DNA of 5,950 nt, taken from contig MFMD01000023.1 in assembly GCA_001781715.1 (NCBI GenBank), forward strand, positions 1-5,950, read 5' to 3'. Both the position numbers and the translations under genes were made by a program. The DNA is from Candidatus Kaiserbacteria bacterium RIFCSPLOWO2_01_FULL_55_19 (GTDB lineage: Bacteria > Patescibacteriota > Minisyncoccia > Phycocordibacterales > Phycocordibacteraceae). The notes below the pieces were generated by a model. The model worked only from the letters and a program-made list of their open reading frames with translations, did no database searches and had not been told where the DNA came from. Positions 4,473 through 5,950 of this stretch are shown piece by piece. Each line of letters begins with the position of its first letter. Positions within the stretch are counted from its first letter, which is position 1.

Positions 4473-4484
4473 TCACCTCCTTTC
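4470..4484 (+). other. 15-base match to the 3' tail of 16S rRNA (anti-SD)
   Basis: The plus strand reads GGATCACCTCCTTTC, the conserved 3' terminus of bacterial 16S rRNA including the anti-SD CCTCC. It continues CTAAG, close to the TAAG that follows in many genomes. Upstream there is no helix 45 or other 16S sequence, so this is not an rRNA gene. On the minus strand it is GAAAGGAGGTGATCC, directly after the TAG of the exported-protein gene. It is a near-maximal SD with no reasonable ORF behind it: GTG at 4477-4475 stops after three codons. Confidence 0.6.
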
Positions 4485-4934
4485 CTAAGTTCGTTCTGCT
4501 TCCCAGATGGCTGTGGGTTTCCAGGTTCCTCCGCTCCATTTTTCTCTTTCTCCGTTCCACCTTCCCCCGTCTTCTTCGTCAAGGACGAGCCCATAGACGT
4601 ATATCGGGAAGGACTCCTTATTGAACACAAAGAATCGGAGTGTTCCATGAGGGGTCCTTACGACTCTGGCGCAGGTGTAATAGGAGCTTGGTGGCGAGCC
4701 GCACGTCTTCTCCGCGATGAGCGTGCCGGTCTCGTACATCCTCGCGATGTTGTGCGGCAACACCATTGCCGATGGCTGCGAGGGCTCCTCTTGCGCCCAA
4801 GCGGCTACAACGAACGCGACGAATGTAAGCGTGCCTACGCTAAGCAGAGCTACCCCGAATAGGAACCGCCGAAACGGCCGCAGGGTGGGTGAATTGAACC
4901 GGTACAGATAATACCTTCTCAAGTATTTGCTCAT
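4485..4934 (-). CDS. Exported or membrane-anchored hypothetical protein
   Basis: The 149-residue protein belongs to no family I recognise. The N-terminus is strongly basic and aromatic (MSKYLRRYYLYRF ... RPFRRF, 1-24), followed by one hydrophobic segment (about 25-46) ending VVAAWA before QEEP. That is either a signal peptide cleaved after Ala47 (A-W-A) or an uncleaved anchor. The exported part of about 100 residues has two cysteines, Cys78 and Cys88, that could form a disulfide, a beta-looking centre (GTLRFFVFNKESFPIYVYGLVL, about 97-118) and a Trp/Gly-rich end (WNGEREKWSGGTWKP). The second of two adjacent ATGs (4934) is preferred because GGAGG (4944-4940) lies 5 bases before it and only 2 before the first (4937). 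It is divergent from hisS and convergent with prmC. Function unknown. Confidence 0.78.
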   Translation of the reverse strand: MSKYLRRYYLYRFNSPTLRPFRRFLFGVALLSVGTLTFVAFVVAAWAQEEPSQPSAMVLPHNIARMYETGTLIAEKTCGSPPSSYYTCARVVRTPHGTLRFFVFNKESFPIYVYGLVLDEEDGGRWNGEREKWSGGTWKPTAIWEAERT

Positions 4935-4939
4935 CATTC

Positions 4940-5010
4940 CCTCCCCTGAGATGTAATCCCGCGTTTTGTGCTGCCCATTTCAATACTGCTCCCTGCAAGA
5001 TGTTTGTCAA
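4940..5010 (-). promoter_or_regulatory. SD and possible promoter of the exported-protein gene
   Basis: On the minus strand GGAGG (4944-4940), inside a longer G-rich run, is the SD. TTGACA (5010-5005) is a perfect -35, but the nearest -10-like hexamer, TATTGA (19 bases on), matches in only three positions. A leader of about 45 bases would follow. Confidence 0.35.
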
Positions 5011-5035
5011 TCTGTTATGCACCTATCCGCACTTC

Positions 5036-5051
5036 GTGATAAAATTGTCTG
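5036..5051 (+). promoter_or_regulatory. Start-proximal -10-like element of hisS
   Basis: GTGATAAAAT lies at 5036-5045, and the ATG is at 5052; no SD is present. TAAAAT (5040-5045) as a -10 box would start transcription at or a few bases before the ATG, giving a leaderless message. prmC has GTGATA at exactly the same distance from its ATG (3632-3637). No good -35 box is visible. Confidence 0.45.
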
Positions 5052-5950
5052 ATGTCCGAGCTGCTTTCACCCGACTCCTACAAGGGCGTGCGCGATTTCT
5101 ATCCGAAGGACTGGGCACGCTTGAGCGCGATATTCGGCACCCTAAGGAAGACGCTCGCGCTCTGGGGCTATGAAGAGTACAACGCCTCTCCGCTTGAACG
5201 CGCCGAGCTCTACGAAGCAAAGACCTCTGAAGAAATCGTGAACGAGCAGACCTACACCTTCATAGACCGCGGCAACCGCAAGGTGACACTCCGTCCCGAG
5301 ATGACCCCGACACTCGCGCGTATGGTGGCGAATAAACGCCGTGAGCTCGCCCTCCCGCTCCGCTGGTTCTCTATCCCGAATGTCTTCCGCTATGAACGCC
5401 CGCAGAAGGGCCGTCTGCGCGAGCATTACCAGCTCAATGTGGACCTTATCGGCATCGCGTCAGAGGAAGCGGATATTGAGATACTCCGAATCGCTTCCGA
5501 GCTCCTGAAGGCGTTTGGTGCCAAGGAGAGCGACTTCGTCATCCGCGTGAATTCGCGCGCACTTCTCACCGCGGCCTGCAAGGCCGCGGGATTGAAGGCC
5601 GACGCAACGCGCGCCTACCTGCGCCTGCTTGATAAGAAATCGAAAATGACGCCAGAGGCATTTGGCGTTGCGCAGAGTAGTATTACTGTGAAAGACCCTC
5701 TTACTCTTGTTGAATCAAAAGAGATTAAAGCCTTGGTCGCCACTTTTACAGAACTCGGGGTGACAAACGCCGTCTTTGACCCAACACTCACCCGCGGGTT
5801 TGATTACTACACGGGCGTCGTGTTTGAAATATTTGATACGAATCCGGCGAATCCGCGCTCAATCTTCGGCGGTGGACGCTTTGACAAGCTCGTTTCCCTC
5901 TTCGGCGGCGACGCTATCCCTGCGGTGGGCTTCGGTATGGGGGATGTGAC
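5052..5950 (+). CDS. hisS: Histidyl-tRNA synthetase, N-terminal two thirds
   Basis: The gene runs off the right edge, with 299 codons present of a usual 420-430. This class II synthetase charges tRNA-His in the cytosol. Visible family features: KGVRDFYP (11-18) at the N-terminus; TLRPEMTPTLAR (79-90); motif 2 region RWFSIPNVFRYERPQKGRLRE (104-124) with the arginines contacting ATP and the carboxylate; the histidine-binding signature LTRGFDYYTG (246-255) with the HisRS-specific arginine; and GGGRFD (273-278) followed by PAVGFGMG (290-297). REHYQLN replaces the commoner REFHQ/REFYQ order. The C-terminal anticodon-binding domain lies outside the window. The ATG at 5052 is chosen because the protein then starts a few residues before the conserved KGVRD segment. 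It shares a 117-base intergenic region with the divergent exported-protein gene. Confidence 0.95.
   Translation, partial: MSELLSPDSYKGVRDFYPKDWARLSAIFGTLRKTLALWGYEEYNASPLERAELYEAKTSEEIVNEQTYTFIDRGNRKVTLRPEMTPTLARMVANKRRELALPLRWFSIPNVFRYERPQKGRLREHYQLNVDLIGIASEEADIEILRIASELLKAFGAKESDFVIRVNSRALLTAACKAAGLKADATRAYLRLLDKKSKMTPEAFGVAQSSITVKDPLTLVESKEIKALVATFTELGVTNAVFDPTLTRGFDYYTGVVFEIFDTNPANPRSIFGGGRFDKLVSLFGGDAIPAVGFGMGDV

Noticed and set aside
4470..4484. Fragment of a genuine 16S rRNA gene end
   Set aside because: Only 15 bases match; helix 45 and the preceding conserved 16S sequence are absent.

Overview
The window is 5.95 kb of compact, moderately GC-rich bacterial chromosome carrying short, mostly single-gene transcription units. 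The gene mix is a FAD-linked oxidase, an RRM protein with a glycine-rich tail, a minimal secreted L,D-transpeptidase, a short PrmC, HisRS, and small orphan or exported proteins. Together with plus-strand starts that lack Shine-Dalgarno (SD) sequences and strong A-flanked GC hairpin terminators, this suggests a Patescibacteria/CPR (Parcubacteria-like) genome. That placement is an inference from gene style, not from a marker gene.

Layout: 1-1460 (+) is the 3' part of a GlcD-type FAD oxidase. 1512-1979 (-) is an unrecognised Cys4 protein, convergent with it across a hairpin terminator. 1980-2382 is mostly noncoding. It holds a TTGACA promoter, a 7-bp-stem inverted repeat, a probable 28-codon single-helix membrane peptide gene (2150-2236), and a 53-bp palindrome-rich element bracketed by an 8-bp direct repeat. 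2383-2751 (+) is the RRM protein with its own terminator. 2865-3290 (-) is a secreted YkuD L,D-transpeptidase with its own terminator. 3291-3647 has no protein gene but contains a folded element and terminator that fit a minus-strand RNA. 3648-4421 (+) is prmC. 4485-4934 (-) is an exported protein of unknown function, and immediately after its stop is a 15-base match to the 3' tail of 16S rRNA. From 5052 (+) the 5' two thirds of hisS run off the window.

The genes do not form one pathway. prmC and hisS serve translation, the transpeptidase and the exported protein belong to the envelope, and the RRM protein probably binds RNA. The most interesting object is the region 3380-3536. It can fold through a 10-bp closing helix and inner helices whose non-Watson-Crick positions are G-U pairs only if the minus strand is transcribed, and it ends in a minus-oriented terminator. 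It may be an independent small RNA or an attenuating leader of the L,D-transpeptidase gene. No tRNA, rRNA gene, CRISPR array or transposase was seen.
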